From the IMG/VR virus record IMGVR_UViG_3300009164_000211, positions 1-32,541 of that record: 32,541 bases of DNA. One strand, given 5' to 3'. This document shows, in pieces, positions 18,301-25,020 of this stretch. Position numbers and translations under genes: made by a program. Origin of the DNA: a virus. Within the stretch, counting starts at the first letter, position 1, and each line of letters starts with the position of its first letter. The notes under the pieces were generated by a model. The model was not told the origin of the DNA, ran no database searches, and saw only the letters and a program-made list of their open reading frames with translations.

Positions 18301-19263
18301 GTTCTCAACAGTGCTGGCGGCAGCAACAATGTACAAATCAAGACATCCGGCAATGCCAACACATTGTTTGTCAAAGCAAGTTCGGATAACATTGGTATTA
18401 AGACAGCAACTCCCAATGCTGGAGCCGCAGTTCACATTAATTCCACTGACTCGATGATTGTTCCAGTTGGTAATACAGCACAACGTCCAGCTGCACCAGC
18501 AACTGGTATGTATCGTTTCAATACTACCACAAGTAAGTTAGAAATTTATGACGGTACATCATGGGTATCACTTGGTGCAAACCAAACTACCACAGTATCT
18601 AGTGAAACATTCAGCGGTGACAGCACCACTGTTAACTTTACACTGGCACAGACTATGACTACTGCGGCTGCAATGGTTAGTATTAACGGTGTTGTACAGA
18701 TTCCAAGTACAGCATACAGCATCAGCGGTACAACGTTGACATTTACTGAAGCACCACTAAGTGGCGATACAGTTGAAGTTCGTCAGATTGTAACAACTAC
18801 ACAGAATACCACAGTTATTGGTAATGCTGGCGGTTCATCGTTGCTAGCATATGATGCATCAGGCGATACATTTACTACTACTGTGCTAAACAACACCATT
18901 ATGTTAGTGGGTGCAGATGGTATTGACTTACGTAGTGGCGCTGCAATTATCTGTGGTGATACTGCAACCAGCGTAGGTACTAGTGCAACAGTGGTAGACA
19001 GCTTTGCTAAAGCAACATACCGTGTAGCAAAATATGTTTGCCAAGTTACTAACAGTGGCCTAGGTGAATACTCTGCTTGCGATTTGTTAGTTGTACACAA
19101 CGGCACAACAGCAACAGTGACAGAATTTGCTGAAGTAAAAACTGGTGCTAGTTCACTAGGTAGCTTCTCAGCAACAATTAATGGTAGTAACGTTGAAATT
19201 AAATTCACCGGCGCTAACACAGGAAACACAGTTAAGGTAATGCCTACATACATCAAGGTATAA
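12361..19263 (+). CDS. Giant repetitive fibre protein (2300 aa)
   Basis: Very long Thr/Ser/Ala/Gly-rich protein, probably a trimeric tail or whisker fibre. The head ITRIKTDNITDLAVTGGKIA is followed by a first GNLTVNGTTTT module (about 45). A repeat of about 38 residues, with pattern LTxGRVxxAGxxGxLxDxxxLTYNSxTxxLS, occurs 15 times between residues 181 and about 1940. Interspersed are two NHTTDNLSEG.NKYFSN units, three DA(A/S/T)TK.YVDD motifs, a second GNLTVNGTTTT module with DDNKDRGVEFRYHNG (about 1044-1125), LVTPALGTPSSATLTNATG and five GNT(I/V)S.TD.NG units. Near the end come a MYRFNTTTSKLEIYDGTSW unit, a GVVQIPSTAYSISG unit and the type-1 C-terminal domain (VDSFAKATYRVAKYVCQVT). Start ATG follows AGGAAG. 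Long open frames on the opposite strand are composition shadows. Confidence 0.8.
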   Translation: MAITRIKTDNITDLAVTGGKIANSTITGGKLASNLTYGSDLIVSGNLTVNGTTTTVASTTVTVADPLLYLASTQTGAAAIDAGFVVERGSDTNVAFIWDESADQFVAINTTDTATTSGNVAISSYANFQVATLTGSTVNGGNLRLTGNTISSTDGNGNITLSPDGTGAVLINSANDFKVGKLTSGRVVVAGASGALLDSSALTFNSSTGALAATSVKGGDLTLSTTYITSATNIDLSANAGAGTIDTHGSVITGLGTPTANSDAATKNYVDNAVSAGGSTIGQDNSEVTVTDDGNIAGKVEIITDGVLRATFNASGYTSTQALASGNVKIDTNTISTTNTNGDLTLDPNGTGKVVVAAGNSLQVSSLTAGRVVYAGTDGVLTDESDLTYNASTNTLSAGTFAAATGVTIAGLTTGHVLIAGASGAISSDADLTYTTATDTLSVKNLTVATSVTSSSLTSGRVVLAGTAGVLQDSAGITYSGTTVTTGALTLSSGAGYGTGALTAVSATVSGLTSTRVLFAGVGGAVSDASNFTYATNLLTVPGATLSGTLTANNVDVGTLTAGRVTYAAASGRLTDEAGFEYDAATNTLSVGALTLGSGLTVTTLGVTTLATLASAKVSDLTAGRITFAGTAGALVDDADLTYNSTTNVLSAVSFSGTNVTTTNATHSSLTAGRVTFAGTAGLLSDASTLTFNSGTGALTATSFVGNLTGQVSTLSNHTTDNLSEGATNKYFSNTLARGAVSATGSLSYNSTTGVFSYSTPNTDGITQGATNKYYSDSLVDSHLSGGTGVSYASGVISIGQAVGTSSNVTFGTVTADLKGDVYSSNGLVKILDNGTDGTDAQANVLVTKSAQTSITSLGTLTGLTMSGAIAMGTSKITGMGDPTLAQDATTKKYVDDAVAAGGATLTIGDGTATDSIIVGTNTLVFEGTANNITTAVTDNKVKFSFPTDITIAGVLTQTGNLNVATNKFNVVAASGNTSIAGTLGVASDLAVATNKFTVAASSGNTLVAGTLDATGNFAVATNKFTVAASSGDTAVAGSLSVTGNLTVNGTTTTVNSTTMTVDDPVITIGGDTAPASDDNKDRGVEFRYHNGSAAKVGYFGYNDLTGRFTFIPDATNTSEVFTGTKGNIDINDVYINGTASTGTGGVVRATSPTLVTPALGTPSSATLTNATGLPVATGISGLGTGVATFLATPSSANLATAVTDETGSGALVFAISPSLVTPTIGSAGANFSGSTSGTVTLVANAVAGTTTITLPASTGTLITTGDTGSITSAMIANSTIVNEDISATAAIAYGKLALTGAILNADLAGSIADTKLSTISTAGKVSNSATTATSSNTVSTIVLRDASGNFAAGTITAALTGNVTGNVTGQVSTLSNHTTDNLSEGAINKYFSNTATRGAVSAAVSGTGYGNLTYDSATGVFTYAKVTDTNIRGALSAGTGVSYDSATGAISIGQAVGTASAVTFSSVTATLNSGVTAGQVLYSTGANGQVTGEAAFAYNATTDTLSAVNISATGITLSGITDTRVPFATTGGLLTSDADFAYNSTTDTLSAKNLATTGTATIGIVAATTLKASTLTSGRVTFATTAGELTDSSLLTFNSGTGVAGATSFAATGDISGATLKGTGLTSGRVAFVTGGGAITDASSLTFNSGSSTLTTTNLSVGTEAVLATAKVTALTNGRVVIAGAAGVLADTTALLFDAGTGALTITGSAQVDNINLNGNTVSVTDTNGILYLAPNGTGTVDVSSKKITNLAAPAADTDASTKKYVDDKFGTAISSISANNTSVAITDNNVAAGDVSVTVDGVLATKTTTSAFTSYNTIVVDNLTLDGNTISTTDVNGDLTLDPNGSGSVVIAAGSNFKISDLSTANRVLYTGASGLVTSKTGFTFAPSTDTLSAPNFVASTSLTISAITANRVLYTAADGLVTSSSNLTWDGSTETITGTLNVTGQGNIDNIRIDGNTISSTDTDGAINVAPNGVGAIVLNSAGGSNNVQIKTSGNANTLFVKASSDNIGIKTATPNAGAAVHINSTDSMIVPVGNTAQRPAAPATGMYRFNTTTSKLEIYDGTSWVSLGANQTTTVSSETFSGDSTTVNFTLAQTMTTAAAMVSINGVVQIPSTAYSISGTTLTFTEAPLSGDTVEVRQIVTTTQNTTVIGNAGGSSLLAYDASGDTFTTTVLNNTIMLVGADGIDLRSGAAIICGDTATSVGTSATVVDSFAKATYRVAKYVCQVTNSGLGEYSACDLLVVHNGTTATVTEFAEVKTGASSLGSFSATINGSNVEIKFTGANTGNTVKVMPTYIKV
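12901..18190 (+). repeat. 15 diverged copies of a ~38-residue fibre repeat
   Basis: In-frame repeat recognisable by (L/I)T.GRV..AG..G.L.D followed about 8 residues later by LT(Y/F)NS.T..L. Copies start near codons for SGRVVVAG, AGRVVYAG, TGHVLIAG, SGRVVLAG, STRVLFAG, AGRVTYAA, AGRITFAG, AGRVTFAG, AGQVLYST, DTRVPFAT, SGRVTFAT, SGRVAFVT, NGRVVIAG, ANRVLYTG and ANRVLYTA. Eight lie in the first block (to about 14480) and seven in the second (from about 16780), separated by an unrelated central region. Confidence 0.8.
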
Positions 19264-19266
19264 TTT
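19259..19266 (+). promoter_or_regulatory. Degenerate late-promoter-like element TATAATTT
   Basis: Two mismatches to TATAAATA, overlapping the stop of the giant fibre gene. Supported mainly by spacing: the hairpin that follows starts 8 nt after it, as at the two better hairpin-bearing promoters. Confidence 0.3.
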
Positions 19267-19273
19267 AACTATT

Positions 19274-19295
19274 GGGAGGGGGTAGTGCCCCTCCC
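19274..19295 (+). promoter_or_regulatory. GC-rich hairpin in front of 824-aa fibre gene
   Basis: GGGAGGGG (19274-19281) and CCCCTCCC (19288-19295) form a perfect 8-bp stem around a 6-nt loop. No T tract follows, so it is not a standard terminator. It could be a 5' leader hairpin or a 3' end-protecting structure for the upstream message. The GGAG ribosome site of the next gene lies downstream and stays free. Confidence 0.6.
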
Positions 19296-19320
19296 GTAAC
19301 GCCAACGTGGAGAATGAAAC

Positions 19321-21795
19321 ATGGCAAATTCGAATTTTTTTGTAAAAAATGGTCTAACAGTAGGCACATTTGAAGTTAACGCAAGTAACGGTAACGTAAC
19401 TGCCGGTACGGTTAACAAGGTAACTGTTACTGCACCAGCAACTGGCTCAACATTGACCATTGCTGATGGCAAGACATTGACAGCAAGTAATACATTGACC
19501 TTTACTGGTACTGATGCCAGTAGTGTGGCATTTGGCGCAGGTGGTACTGTTGCCTATGCAGGCGGCGCATTAGGTACACCTACAAGTATAACACTAACCA
19601 ATGCAACTGGTCTTCCGATCAGTACAGGTGTTAGTGGATTAGGAACTGGCATTGCCACTTTCTTGGCTACTCCAAGCAGTGCAAACTTAGCGGCTGCAAT
19701 CACTGATGAATCAGGTGCCAGCGGTACTGTAGTATTTTCAGGTAGTAAGCTAAACGTATTTGCCGCAACTAGTTCCAGCGAACTAGCTGGTATTATCAGT
19801 GATGACACTGGTACAGGCGCATTGGTATTTGGTACAAGCCCAGCAATTACCACTTCATTGACCACAGGCAGCACAAGTTTTGCACTATTGAACACAACTG
19901 CTACCACAGTCAATGCATTTGGTGCAGCCACAACATTGAACATGGGTGCAGGCACTGGTACTACAACAATCGCCAACGATTTAGTAGTCAGCGGTAACTT
20001 AACAATTAACGGTACAACAACAACCATTAATGCTACAACTGTTTCCACAGACGACATTAATATTACTTTAGGTGACGGTGCTAGCCCAACAGACGTAACT
20101 GCCGCAGGCGGTGGTATTACACTTAAAGGCGCCACTGATAAATCTATTACATGGAGTGCAGCCAATGGTTGGACTTCTTCAGAAATATTTAATATTGCCT
20201 CCGGTAAGACATTTAAGATCAACGGTACTGATGTTTTAAGCGGTACAACTTTAGGTTCGGGTGTTACTAGTTCTAGTTTAACAACAGTTGGAACCATTGG
20301 TTCAGGTACATGGAATGGCTCAGTAGTTGGTGCAACATACGGCGGCACTGGTGTAAACAACGGCGCCAATACATTAACGCTGGCAGGTAATGTAACACAT
20401 GCTGGCTCATTTACTCAAACATTTACTGCCACTGGTAATACTTCATTGACATTGCCAACCACTGGTACACTTGCTACAACCAGCAATAAACTCAGTGCAT
20501 TTGCTGCAACAACATCGGCTGAACTTATTAGTGTAATCAGTGATGAAACTGGCAGTGGCGCACTAGTATTTGCTACAAGTCCAACATTGGTTACTCCAAC
20601 ATTGGGCGTGGCCAGTGCTACATCTGTCAACAAGGTTGCCATTACTGCACCAGCAACAGGTTCAACATTGACCATTGCTGACGGCAAAACACTGACAGCC
20701 AGCAATACTTTGACATTCACTGGTACTGATGCCAGCAGTGTGGCTTTCGGCGCAGGTGGTACAGTATTATACTCAGGTGGCTCATTAGGTACACCATCGG
20801 GTGGTGTTGCAACCAACTTAACTGGCACTGCTTCAGGTCTGACTGCCGGTAACGTAACAACCAATGCCAACTTAACTGGCCATATCACTTCAGTAGGTAA
20901 TGCCGCAGTACTTGGATCATTTACTTCTGCTCAACTCTTGGCAGCTTTAACTGATGAAACAGGCACTGGTTCCGCTGTATTTGCCACAAGCCCAACACTA
21001 GTTACACCAACATTGGGTGCGGCCAGTGCTACTTCTGTCAACAAAGTTACAATCACTGCACCTGTGACTGGTTCTACTCTAACTATTGCTGATGGTAAAA
21101 CACTGACAGCCAGCAATACGCTGACTTTCACTGGTACCGATACAAGTTCGGTGGCATTTGGCACAGGTGGTACAGTTGCATACACAGCCAACAAGTTAAG
21201 TGTATTTGCCGCAACATCAAGTGCTGAACTAGCTGGCGTAATCAGCGACGAAACTGGTAGTGGCGCATTAGTATTTGGTACAAGCCCAACTTTTACAACA
21301 CAGATTACAACTCCTGTGATTGTCAAGAGCGGAACAACTGGCGTAGGCGATATTGGTCAAAGTGCCAACACATACGCCACAGTTTATGCCACAACATTCA
21401 GTGGTGTGTCAACAACTGCAAAATACGCTGACTTGGCAGAAAAATATTCAGCAGATGCAGACTACGAGCCGGGCACAGTACTACACTTTGGCGGTGACGC
21501 CGAAGTTACATTATGTGACGCTGACATGAGCTCTAGAGTAGCAGGTGTGGTAACAACTGCCCCAGCTCACTTGATGAACAGTGCATTAGAAGGCGTAACA
21601 GCATCAATTGCTCTACAAGGTCGTGTTCCATGTCGAGTTGTTGGCCCAGTGTCCAAAGGCGACATGATGGTCAGTGCTGGCAACGGCGCAGCTCGTGCAG
21701 AAGCTAATCCAAAGATGGGCTCAGTAATTGGCAAATCACTGGAGAATTTCACTGGTGAGACTGGCATTATTGAAGTAGCAGTCGGTAGACTGTAA
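19321..21795 (+). CDS. Fibre protein with type-2 C-terminal domain (824 aa)
   Basis: Repetitive fibre protein beginning MANSNFFVKNGLTVGTFEVN. Three copies of a TGSTLTIADGKTLTASNTLT ... FTGTD.SSVAFG.GGT unit lie near residues 40, 447 and 584. Between them run copies of LSVFAATSSAELAGVISDE followed by TGSGALVFGTSPT, and a GNLTINGTTTTINATTVSTD module near 223 is followed by a segment of its own (WSAANGWTSSEIFNIASGKT). From about residue 700 it ends in the type-2 domain: AKYADLAEKYSADADYEPGT ... SRVAGVVTTAPAHLMN ... GRVPCRVVGPVSKGDM. The type-2 domain resembles C-terminal chaperone/peptidase-like fibre domains (Peptidase_G2-like), which I cannot prove here. The next 825-residue fibre has the same domain at the same position. 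Followed by a terminator. Confidence 0.78.
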   Translation: MANSNFFVKNGLTVGTFEVNASNGNVTAGTVNKVTVTAPATGSTLTIADGKTLTASNTLTFTGTDASSVAFGAGGTVAYAGGALGTPTSITLTNATGLPISTGVSGLGTGIATFLATPSSANLAAAITDESGASGTVVFSGSKLNVFAATSSSELAGIISDDTGTGALVFGTSPAITTSLTTGSTSFALLNTTATTVNAFGAATTLNMGAGTGTTTIANDLVVSGNLTINGTTTTINATTVSTDDINITLGDGASPTDVTAAGGGITLKGATDKSITWSAANGWTSSEIFNIASGKTFKINGTDVLSGTTLGSGVTSSSLTTVGTIGSGTWNGSVVGATYGGTGVNNGANTLTLAGNVTHAGSFTQTFTATGNTSLTLPTTGTLATTSNKLSAFAATTSAELISVISDETGSGALVFATSPTLVTPTLGVASATSVNKVAITAPATGSTLTIADGKTLTASNTLTFTGTDASSVAFGAGGTVLYSGGSLGTPSGGVATNLTGTASGLTAGNVTTNANLTGHITSVGNAAVLGSFTSAQLLAALTDETGTGSAVFATSPTLVTPTLGAASATSVNKVTITAPVTGSTLTIADGKTLTASNTLTFTGTDTSSVAFGTGGTVAYTANKLSVFAATSSAELAGVISDETGSGALVFGTSPTFTTQITTPVIVKSGTTGVGDIGQSANTYATVYATTFSGVSTTAKYADLAEKYSADADYEPGTVLHFGGDAEVTLCDADMSSRVAGVVTTAPAHLMNSALEGVTASIALQGRVPCRVVGPVSKGDMMVSAGNGAARAEANPKMGSVIGKSLENFTGETGIIEVAVGRL
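19418..21190 (+). repeat. Three in-frame copies of the TGSTLTIADGKTLTA unit
   Basis: Copies of roughly 150 bp near 19418-19575, 20630-20792 and 21042-21187, highly similar at nucleotide level (for example ATTGCTGATGG(C/T)AA(G/A)AC), interleaved with SDETGSGALVF units. The high DNA-level similarity suggests recent duplication or gene conversion within the gene. Confidence 0.75.
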
Positions 21796-21802
21796 AATTA
21801 AA

Positions 21803-21838
21803 AGAACCCCACTATTTCATATAGTGGGGTTTTCTTTT
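21803..21838 (+). terminator. Intrinsic terminator after 824-aa fibre gene
   Basis: AACCCCACTAT / ATAGTGGGGTT stem with loop TTCAT, followed by TTCTTTT. A-rich upstream and T-rich downstream arms could make it work in both directions. Confidence 0.9.
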
Positions 21839-21852
21839 GATTGAACAAATCC

Positions 21853-21860
21853 GTTAAATA
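21853..21860 (+). promoter_or_regulatory. Late promoter GTTAAATA
   Basis: TAAATA-core element directly after the terminator. Predicted start near 21866, leader 17 nt. It is flanked by the inverted repeat CCGTTA/TAACGG (21851-21871), which may be chance. Confidence 0.5.
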
Positions 21861-21882
21861 CAACATAACGGATTGTGAGAAA

Positions 21883-23460
21883 ATGGCCTTAACTAAACCT
21901 CGTGCCCACCAACTAGCTGACATTGTAGTCAAGACTTCGTGCAGGGCCGTGACCGTCGCAAACGTCAATCTCAACGCCGCCCCCAATACAGCAGACGGCG
22001 TTTCATTACTAGTAAACAATCGAGTATTGGTCGCTGGACAAACTACACAGAGTCAAAATGGTGTATATCGCATCTCCACCTTGGGCACAGGCGCCAACGG
22101 GGTATGGATCAGGGCTACCGATGCAGACGACTCTGTTGAAATTGTCACTGGACTAATACTATATGTCAGTGAAGGAACTCTGTATAAAGACACACAGTGG
22201 AAATTGACCACTGATGATCCAATCGTATTGGGTACATCAGCATTGGTGTTCGAGCGTGTGACTTCTGGCACAATAACCAGTGTCAGTGGAGGCAATGGCA
22301 TCAGCGTCACAGGCGTAGGAGATGTAACTGTTGCAATAAACTCTGTGGTGGCCACAGTCACAGGCACAGAAACTTTAACCAACAAAACTCTAACTAGCCC
22401 AGTAATTGGCAGTATTGTCAACACTGGGGTATTGACTTTGCCCACCAGCACTGATACATTGGTAGGTCGTGCCACCACTGATACCCTAACCAACAAGACT
22501 TTGACAAGTCCCGTAATCAGCGTCATTGTTAATTCGGGTACGCTGACCCTGCCAACAACTACAGATACACTAGTCGGTCGTGCTACAACTGATACCCTGA
22601 CCAACAAAACATTAACTAGTCCGACGATCAGTACAATTACAAACTCCGGTACGCTGACCTTGCCCACCAGCAGTGATACATTGATAGGCCGTGCCACCAC
22701 TGATACTTTAACCAACAAAACATTAACCAGCCCTGTTTTGTTGACATCGGCAACCACGTCCAGTGCATCATTTGATTTACTCAACACCACTGCCACCACA
22801 GTCAATGCATTTGGTGCAGCCACAGCATTAACTTTAAGCGCAGGCACTGGCACAACAACGATTAATAATAATTTAACAGTATCTGGTAATTTAACAGTCA
22901 GCGGAACTACCACAACAATCAACAGTACTACATATGTGGTAAGGGACCCTGTGGTAGTACTGGGCGGCACAGCAGCCTCGGATGATAACAAAGACCGTGG
23001 CATACAGTTTAACTGGCATGACGGAGTAGCAACCAAGACTGGCTTTTTTGGATTTGATGACAGTACTGGCTACTTGACTTTTATTCCTGATGCAACAAAC
23101 ACCAGCGAAGTATTCAGCGGAACATTGGGTACTATAGATGCCAACGGCTATCAAATAAACTCAATCGGTAATTTAAGTGCTGGATCAGCGCAGGGCACAG
23201 GCACAGTCACCGTGGACAGTTGGGCAATTGGCACATATCGTAGCGCCAAATACGAATATCAGATCACTCAGGGCTCTAGCTATCAAGTGGGAGAACTTAG
23301 GTTATATCACGATGGTACCACTGCGACGATAAATGAATATGCAACCATGGGAAGTTTAGGAACGTTTTCTGTTACTATCACTGCCGGCAATGCAGTTTTA
23401 AGTTGTGTAGTGTCGAATTCTTCGACGATAAAATTTATTAAAAGATTGATAGTAATATAA
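21883..23460 (+). CDS. Tail fibre protein with tandem repeats and type-1 C-terminus (525 aa)
   Basis: The N-terminal 120 residues form a well-known phage fibre domain: VTVANVNLNAAPNTADGVSL, VNNRVLVAGQTTQSQNGVYR, WIRATDADDSVEIVTGLILY and DTQWKLTTDDPIVLGTSALV. Four tandem TDTLTNKTLTSP units follow, then the GNLTVSGTTTTINSTT module with DDNKDRGIQFNWHDG and PDATNTSEVFSG. It ends in the type-1 domain (VDSWAIGTYRSAKYEYQIT ... YHDGTTATINEYA). The start is the ATG at 21883 (MALTKPRAHQ), not the in-frame TTG 42 bases upstream, because that TTG lies upstream of the predicted transcription start. Its stop overlaps the start of the next gene (TAATG), linking it to the enzyme cassette. Confidence 0.82.
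   Translation: MALTKPRAHQLADIVVKTSCRAVTVANVNLNAAPNTADGVSLLVNNRVLVAGQTTQSQNGVYRISTLGTGANGVWIRATDADDSVEIVTGLILYVSEGTLYKDTQWKLTTDDPIVLGTSALVFERVTSGTITSVSGGNGISVTGVGDVTVAINSVVATVTGTETLTNKTLTSPVIGSIVNTGVLTLPTSTDTLVGRATTDTLTNKTLTSPVISVIVNSGTLTLPTTTDTLVGRATTDTLTNKTLTSPTISTITNSGTLTLPTSSDTLIGRATTDTLTNKTLTSPVLLTSATTSSASFDLLNTTATTVNAFGAATALTLSAGTGTTTINNNLTVSGNLTVSGTTTTINSTTYVVRDPVVVLGGTAASDDNKDRGIQFNWHDGVATKTGFFGFDDSTGYLTFIPDATNTSEVFSGTLGTIDANGYQINSIGNLSAGSAQGTGTVTVDSWAIGTYRSAKYEYQITQGSSYQVGELRLYHDGTTATINEYATMGSLGTFSVTITAGNAVLSCVVSNSSTIKFIKRLIVI
22369..22740 (+). repeat. Tandem 111-bp in-frame repeat
   Basis: The LTNKTLTSP unit begins at 22369, 22480, 22591 and 22702, exactly 111 bp (37 codons) apart; the fourth copy is truncated after LTSPVLL. 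Full units also share a TLTLPT.(T/S)DTL(V/I)GRATT tail. Confidence 0.92.
22885..23130 (+). repeat. Shared fibre module (also 15490-15736 and 26851-27101)
   Basis: About 82 codons running from GNLTV(N/S)GTTTT through DDNKDRG, FIPDATNTSEVF to a final G. The other copies are in the 2300- and 825-residue genes. A 32-base block at 23086-23117 is identical to 27058-27089, so the similarity is at DNA level and not only in protein. Confidence 0.85.
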
Positions 23461-24302
23461 TGTTAGGAAAAACTTACAAAGACTATGCAGGTGAAAGCAT
23501 AGCAACCAGCATCATTTTTAGAAATGGCACAAGAGAACAAGAATCTGTTTTTTACAAAATGGATTACGAGCCCAACTCTTGCCCCAACGCCATAGTCTGC
23601 GGCAATGGCAGGACCAGAGAAAAGTTCTTTAAGATGCTGGAACTGGTGGATGCCGCCGGTGGTTATCTAAGAAAAAATAAACCTGAGGTCTACGCCTGTA
23701 ATGCGGCCTACACTGAAACTACCAAGCCACACAATGTAGTAATTGGAAATCCATTGATGGCAGACGAGTTCTATAAAACCAGCTCAAATTATCCAAATGC
23801 TGTATATTTGCCCTGGGCGCAGTGGGTAAAATATAAAGACAGCACCCCCGCCCCTAGACTAATACCAAATCACTACACAGGCGGCAGCACCGGTAAGTCT
23901 GCATTGTACTTGGCCGCTTGGCATGGACACACTACCATTTATATGTTGGGGTTCGATTTACAGCCAGAAGAAGGTCGCAATAATAATATCTATGCAGGAA
24001 AACATCCACTATATAGTGGTATAGATGATCACGTCAGTGATGCAGTATGGATTGCAGATTGTTTGCAAGTATTCCGTGCTTATCCTGATGTAAAATTTGT
24101 TAGAATTGTCCCCACCGTTTGGGATGAGGATGAGAAAAAATCAATAGTTATAAATTTCAATTGCCCAGACGAATGGGCAGATTGTGATAACTTTAGGCAA
24201 CTAGACGTAGAAACATTTAAACAGGAGATAGATTTTGGACCAGTCAAAGATCACACGAGGAAACAGTTACGATACCGATCAGCTGGCCCGAGAGTTTCTT
24301 GA
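23460..24302 (+). CDS. GT42/DUF115-like Rossmann protein, putative glycan enzyme (280 aa)
   Basis: Pattern of a sialyltransferase-like (GT42) or DUF115/MptE-like nucleotide-binding fold: NAIVCGNGRTREKF at about 43-56 (the GNG loop), VYACNAAYTE at 77-86, and TGGSTGKSALYLAAWHG followed by TIYMLGFDL at about 140-167, then NNNIYAGKHPLY. Related proteins with GNG, CNA and YLxGFDL motifs occur in T4-like marine phages. Members of GT42 transfer sialic-type sugars from CMP-sugars; DUF115/MptE-like members include pyrophosphokinases, so the exact reaction is open. It overlaps the fibre gene before it (TAATG) and the methyltransferase after it (68 bp), so the three are probably co-made. GSTGKS is not a true Walker A, as the glycine spacing is wrong. 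Function in fibre or cell-surface modification is inference. Confidence 0.5.
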   Translation: MLGKTYKDYAGESIATSIIFRNGTREQESVFYKMDYEPNSCPNAIVCGNGRTREKFFKMLELVDAAGGYLRKNKPEVYACNAAYTETTKPHNVVIGNPLMADEFYKTSSNYPNAVYLPWAQWVKYKDSTPAPRLIPNHYTGGSTGKSALYLAAWHGHTTIYMLGFDLQPEEGRNNNIYAGKHPLYSGIDDHVSDAVWIADCLQVFRAYPDVKFVRIVPTVWDEDEKKSIVINFNCPDEWADCDNFRQLDVETFKQEIDFGPVKDHTRKQLRYRSAGPRVS

Positions 24303-25008
24303 TTTATTAGATGAATCAATGTGGGAAGACCAGCTCTTGGATGTGCTGGATGTGGGCTGTGGGGATGGTATACAAGCCGAGTGGTGGGCATCACGTAGGC
24401 CACCGGACGATGAAGATCGTTATGATATAAAACCTTCGGTGGAATGTCACGGCGTTGATTTGTTTCCTCCGTCTTCGGACCTGGTCAACAAGTTTTATTA
24501 CAAGCAAGAAGACTACCACAATTTATCTTTTAAAGATTCACAATTTGACATTGTATGGAGTCATTTTAGTCTAGAATACAGTGCTACTCCATTCAAAGCC
24601 TTGGCAGAATGGCGCAGAGTATCCAAGCCCGACGGGCACTTATACCTAACTGTTCCAGGAAGTTTTAAGAAAAAGTTTGGCAGAATACACACCGGGATCA
24701 AACCAGGACAGCAGAGTTGGTTTACTGTGCCCATACTGATGTACATGCTGGCCTACACCGGATGGTTGCCCAAGCATAGTTTCTTTGAGCAAGACTTTAA
24801 AACCGGGGTCATACGTGGATTAATTGCGGCCAATCCCGAACAATCCACGGCCGTAGACCCAGTCACTACAAATTTATATGAAATGGCTGAAAAAGGTCTG
24901 TTCGACCAGTGGTGTAATGCAATGATCAATGACACTGGCACATTTGACGAGTCCAGACTAGTGACAACTTGGGTCACAGGAAAACAACTGGATTACCGAT
25001 CACTTTAA
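24235..25008 (+). CDS. Class I SAM-dependent methyltransferase (257 aa)
   Basis: Rossmann-type methyltransferase: motif I VLDVGCGDG at residues 37-45, an acidic motif II (HGVDLF, Asp75), a motif IV-like FDIVWSHFSLEY at 104-115 and KPDGHLYLTVPG at 131-142. The C-terminal 100 residues probably hold the substrate site and are not recognisable. I chose the TTG start because AGGAG lies 7 nt upstream, while the first ATG (24319) has no ribosome site and would begin only 8 residues before motif I. The TTG start overlaps the preceding gene by 68 bp. The closest style is the methyltransferase family often found in sugar or lipopolysaccharide clusters; no DNA-methylase motif such as DPPY is present. 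Its substrate may be a glycan, a small molecule or fibre protein. Confidence 0.75.
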   Translation: MDQSKITRGNSYDTDQLAREFLDLLDESMWEDQLLDVLDVGCGDGIQAEWWASRRPPDDEDRYDIKPSVECHGVDLFPPSSDLVNKFYYKQEDYHNLSFKDSQFDIVWSHFSLEYSATPFKALAEWRRVSKPDGHLYLTVPGSFKKKFGRIHTGIKPGQQSWFTVPILMYMLAYTGWLPKHSFFEQDFKTGVIRGLIAANPEQSTAVDPVTTNLYEMAEKGLFDQWCNAMINDTGTFDESRLVTTWVTGKQLDYRSL

Positions 25009-25020
25009 TATGTAGATTCA

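Noticed and set aside
20186-20191. Minus-strand TAAATA late-promoter core inside the 824-residue fibre gene
   Set aside because: No minus-strand gene starts nearby; likely chance.
21841-21882. TTG start for the 525-residue fibre, 14 codons upstream
   Set aside because: It lies in the terminator T tract and before the predicted late transcript start; the ATG at 21883 begins a known fibre domain.
22369-22740. Regularly spaced repeats as a CRISPR array
   Set aside because: The 111-bp units are in frame within a fibre gene, the spacers are also repeated, and no cas genes are present.
23877-23903. GGSTGKS in the 280-residue enzyme as a Walker A P-loop
   Set aside because: The spacing is not GxxxxGK(S/T), and the surrounding motifs fit a GT42/DUF115-like fold instead.
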